DNA of 14,862 nt from JAYEHC01 sp964490635. GTDB lineage: Bacteria; Patescibacteriota; Minisyncoccia; JAHIHE01; JAGLIN01. Both the position numbers and the translations under genes were made by a program. The notes below the pieces were generated by a model that was not told where the DNA came from, ran no database searches, and saw only the letters and a program-made list of their open reading frames with translations. The stretch spans positions 1-14,862 of the forward strand of contig CAZBCK010000024.1 in NCBI GenBank assembly GCA_964490635.1, read 5' to 3'. Positions within the stretch are counted from its first letter, which is position 1; each line of letters opens with the position of its first letter. This document shows, one piece after another, positions 13,101-14,862 of this stretch.

Positions 13101-13116
13101 AAATGTGTTCACATTT
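13101..13116. promoter_or_regulatory. Palindrome AAATGTG-TT-CACATTT, possible operator
   Basis: Seven-base perfect arms with a two-base centre form a compact dyad in the gap upstream of infA. It lies about 45 bases upstream of the -35 box. An operator role is only a guess. Confidence 0.3.
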
Positions 13117-13158
13117 TATATTTCCCTTTGTTTAATGCTTTCTATATTTGCAAAATTA

Positions 13159-13186
13159 GAAAAATAAAATATAGATTTATTTTTTC
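13159..13186 (-). terminator. AT-only hairpin downstream of the DUF1287 remnant
   Basis: GAAAAATAAA (13159-13168) pairs with TTTATTTTTTC (13176-13186) around a short loop, 15-40 bases after the DUF1287 stop. It lacks a GC-rich stem, so it would be a weak terminator at best. Confidence 0.3.
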
Positions 13187-13200
13187 TTTGGTCACATCTT

Positions 13201-13662
13201 TTATTTACTGCGTGTCACAATTCTTTGTGGAAAGATTGTAATAGAGAGCACCCCATCTTCCCTTGTCCAAAACAACGGTTCTTCATTTTCAGGATAAACA
13301 TCACGAATAATCCAGCGTCTTAAAGATGAATAATCTTTTTCTGCTGTTTTAGAACCAACCTTCCGATAAACTCTGATAATGACATCAGCGCAAACTCCTC
13401 GATCTTCAGGTATATCCCCATTTGGATGCATACGCCGGATCATAAACAACCTTGTGATTGATACGTTCTAGCGTAGCGTCAACAAGCTTCACCCTAAATT
13501 CTTTTTCTTCATCAGTTAAATTTTGCCAAGCAGGTAAATCATAGGCAGAACTTCGTGTTGTTAGACTACCGGTTTTTACATAGTTAAAAAAAAGAATACA
13601 CTGGAAAAAAATAGCGTTACTAGTATTAGGAAAACTATAATCGCTGCTTTTCCGGAAATCAT
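13201..13662 (-). pseudogene. DUF1287 family gene, broken by two frameshifts and a lost C-terminus
   Basis: Three successive reading frames together make one DUF1287-like protein. The first (start 13662, stop at 13576) is a 28-residue membrane/signal segment, MISGKAAIIVFLILVTLFFS and on. After a run of eight T (8 A on the plus strand, 13586-13593) the next frame reads NYVKTGSLTTRSSAYDLPAW, then LVDATLERINHKVVYDPAY. Near 13429 the frame shifts again into HPNGDIPEDRGVCADVIIRV, the family hallmark 'YPgGDvPadRGVCtDVviRayR', with its conserved cysteine. The last part (EEPLFWTREDGVLSITIF) resembles the middle of the family but then ends; the conserved histidine segment 'tHIGiV' is absent. The start overlaps the translin stop (ATGA), so the pair was translationally coupled. 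Alternatively the 82-residue 3' frame (13201-13449) could still be expressed by itself. Confidence 0.7.
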
Positions 13663-14234
13663 TTTTTTATTCTTATTCTCATCTCATAATCAATCTGCTC
13701 TATTTTTTTCAAATTATTTTTTGCCTGGTCATATTTGGTACGCAAATAACCGACCATATCAAATTCCACCAGTTCAGCCATAATTTCATTAATGGCTCTT
13801 TTTATTTTTTTTACTTCATCCAAATTTCTATCAGCCGCATCATTGACTGCTTTACGCGCCAGTTCACCGGTTAGATCACAGATGCCTCCCAAATAAGCAA
13901 TAGGATCCAGATCAATTTCTTTGATTATATCTATTTTCTTGCCTGTTATAACTGAGTAAAACATCTTTGCTTCCACATACTCTTCAGCTCCCGCCCGATA
14001 AGATCCTTCTTCTGAAATTCGCTTGTGACCAAATTTCTTTTTCATTTTCTGAAAAATTTTTTCCGTTTCAATAAGTTTCTTTTCAGCCTTTTGAACATCG
14101 CCCCGATGCAAAGCAAAAATTATTCTTTTGGAATTATGTAGCGCAACCCCGGACAGACCGATAATTTGCGTTCTCTCACTTTCTCTTTGGTTATATTCTT
14201 TTTTCAATTTTTGGATAAACTTTTTGTTAATCAT
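13659..14234 (-). CDS. Translin/TRAX family protein
   Basis: Translin and TRAX are helical proteins that bind single-stranded nucleic acid; TRAX-type members carry RNase activity. The ~191-residue protein matches the family from end to end: TQIIGLSGVALHNSKRIIFA then LHRGDVQKAEKKL (first helices), YRAGAEEYVEAKMFYSVITG (the EYVEA motif with acidic residues equivalent to the catalytic TRAX E126 and E129), DPIAYLGGICDLTGELARKA (the DLTGEL block), and the C-terminal FDMVGYLRTKYDQAKNNLKK. The acidic residues are kept, so nuclease activity is plausible but unproven. I chose ATG 14234 because homology starts there; an in-frame TTG at 14300 would add 22 residues unlike the family. The stop overlaps the ATG of the DUF1287 gene. 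Confidence 0.85.
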   Translation of the reverse strand: MINKKFIQKLKKEYNQRESERTQIIGLSGVALHNSKRIIFALHRGDVQKAEKKLIETEKIFQKMKKKFGHKRISEEGSYRAGAEEYVEAKMFYSVITGKKIDIIKEIDLDPIAYLGGICDLTGELARKAVNDAADRNLDEVKKIKRAINEIMAELVEFDMVGYLRTKYDQAKNNLKKIEQIDYEMRIRIKK

Positions 14235-14456
14235 TGTTTTAGTTTTAATTAATTTAATAGCTATGAGATTTTTACTCCCACGCTTGTAGAAAGAACACAA
14301 CGGCGGGGATTTTTAATTTTTTAATTTATTCAACCTCTCAACAAGCAAGTAAACTGTTGTTAATGGATTCTTTTTTAAATTAAATCCCCTCAATAATTTC
14401 AACCAGTTTTTTTATTGGCAATGATAATTTTTTCTCCTTTCTCTGTCTCAATAATT
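14235..14456. other. Gap between the HNH tail and translin genes
   Basis: No gene is supported. GGGGAT (14305-14310) and ATCCCC (14384-14389), each with T/A-rich extensions, form a loose inverted repeat of about 85 bases, another possible small palindromic element. No strong promoter for the translin gene could be picked out. Confidence 0.4.
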
Positions 14457-14513
14457 TTATTTCCCAGATTTTCTTCTATTACATTCTTTACATAACATCT
14501 GACAATTTTTATC
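14457..14513 (-). pseudogene. Orphan tail of a second HNH domain
   Basis: Directly after the HNH gene, and in another frame overlapping its stop codon, the sequence encodes DKNCQMLCKECNRRKSGK and a stop. It resembles the last 18 residues of the intact gene (AKNCEMLCKTHNRAKGNR), and the DNA is also alike (AAAAATTGT-AGATGTT-TG). It is too short to be a gene and has no start codon of its own. It is best explained as a remnant of a related HNH gene left after recombination. Confidence 0.65.
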
Positions 14514-14862
14514 GATTACCTTTTGCTCGATTATGAGTCTTGCACAACATCTCACAATTTTTAGCGTCTGTTGCGCCACCCTTACTCCAAGCTGACACAT
14601 GATCGGCATCCATTTCGCTAAAGCTCCATATTTTGCTTTTGTTGGCATCATGCCCCATAGCGCAATGTGGACAATTTGATTTATTTTTAGCTTTTGCGGT
14701 TTTTGTTTGTGACGCGTAAACTGATCTTTTGGTTGCTTCATCAAACACGCGAACATTGAGCAGTTTCGTATCAACAGAACCACCAAGTATATATTCAAAA
14801 ATACCCCTACGATTTTTTATATAAGGATCGGCATAAAGTTTGCGCACTTCAGCGGAAATTTT
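14509..14862 (-). CDS. HNH endonuclease, C-terminal part (N-terminus outside window)
   Basis: The frame is open to the window edge, so only the last ~117 residues are seen; the GTG at 14847 is just an internal codon. The HNH domain spans about 58-112 of the visible frame counted from that codon: NCPHCAMGHDANKS (first zinc CxxC), EMDADHVSAWSKGGATDAKN (DH of the HNH motif and the asparagine) and CEMLCKTHNRAKGNR (final histidine). The upstream stretch LNVRVFDEATKRSVYASQTK is shared, as I remember it, with proteins that carry a DUF262 (GmrS-like) domain followed by HNH, which would make this a defence-type nuclease. The DUF262 part is not in the window, so that is inference. Confidence 0.85.
   Translation of the reverse strand, partial: KISAEVRKLYADPYIKNRRGIFEYILGGSVDTKLLNVRVFDEATKRSVYASQTKTAKAKNKSNCPHCAMGHDANKSKIWSFSEMDADHVSAWSKGGATDAKNCEMLCKTHNRAKGNR

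Larger units (their letters stand above)
12906..13200. other. Leader and promoter region of the ribosomal operon; no gene
   Basis: This 295-base stretch holds the infA promoter and leader. The leader contains a short inverted pair TTAGTT / AACTAA. Further upstream are a tandem 14-base repeat (13059-13086), a 7-bp palindrome AAATGTG-TT-CACATTT (13101-13116) and an AT-only hairpin (13159-13186) near the end of the next gene. No protein or RNA gene is recognised. Confidence 0.6.

Noticed and set aside
13101..13116. The AAATGTG/CACATTT dyad as a rho-independent terminator
   Set aside because: In neither direction is it a GC-rich stem followed by a clear T-run at the right place, so I list it only as a possible operator.
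13659..13662. Recoding of TGA as an amino acid (as in some Patescibacteria)
   Set aside because: No confident gene has an internal TGA. The TGA that ends the translin gene fits its family length and overlaps a plausible ATG, and most other genes end in TAA.
14235..14300. Upstream TTG start at 14300 for the translin gene
   Set aside because: The added 22 residues do not resemble the family, and an ATG at 14234 places the start where homology begins.

Overview
This is an AT-rich bacterial window. The gene order infA-rpmJ-rpsM-rpsK-rpsD-rpoA-rplQ-rplM-rpsI, L17, L36 and IF-1 are all bacterial. Several features together fit a Candidate Phyla Radiation (Patescibacteria) genome: low GC, almost no Shine-Dalgarno motifs before the genes, a large membrane protein with a PP2C-like N-terminus and a propeller-like C-terminus, a membrane PEGA-propeller protein, a translin-family protein, and many small intergenic inverted repeats. 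The lineage is an inference from gene content. The window is probably one scaffold: it starts inside a transposase gene, ends inside an HNH nuclease gene, and carries a placeholder gap of exactly 100 N (8423-8522).

Region 1 (1-3268): the 3' end of a DDE-type transposase and its probable element terminus interrupt an AlbA_2-like gene. Next to it, also on the minus strand, lies the 820-residue membrane protein. Region 2 (3269-7569, plus strand): a divergent promoter region drives a LytR-CpsA-Psr cell-wall ligase followed by peptidyl-tRNA hydrolase. A 754-base intergenic stretch packed with repeats follows, then the PEGA-propeller protein. Region 3 (7570-13060): a bidirectional terminator separates the plus-strand genes from the ribosomal protein operon on the minus strand. 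That operon starts at a promoter about 120 bases before infA. Almost every gap longer than 90 bases inside the operon holds a different long inverted repeat. Region 4 (13061-14862, minus strand): an HNH nuclease (partial), a translin-family gene, and a DUF1287 gene coupled to it by an ATGA overlap but broken by two frameshifts and a lost C-terminus.

The strongest candidate for something undescribed is a tandem pair of about 135-base elements (5563-5697 and 5704-5840). They have diverged in sequence but keep the same fold: a long closing stem, an internal hairpin, and a conserved purine-rich Shine-Dalgarno-like loop. Several stem positions change in a compensatory way between the copies. A second dispersed palindromic family has one copy just after the PEGA gene and one between rpsM and rpsK.

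The ribosomal genes supply translation and transcription core subunits. LCP, PEGA and PP2C-like proteins probably act at the cell envelope. Translin, HNH, AlbA_2 and transposase fragments form the variable edges of the window.
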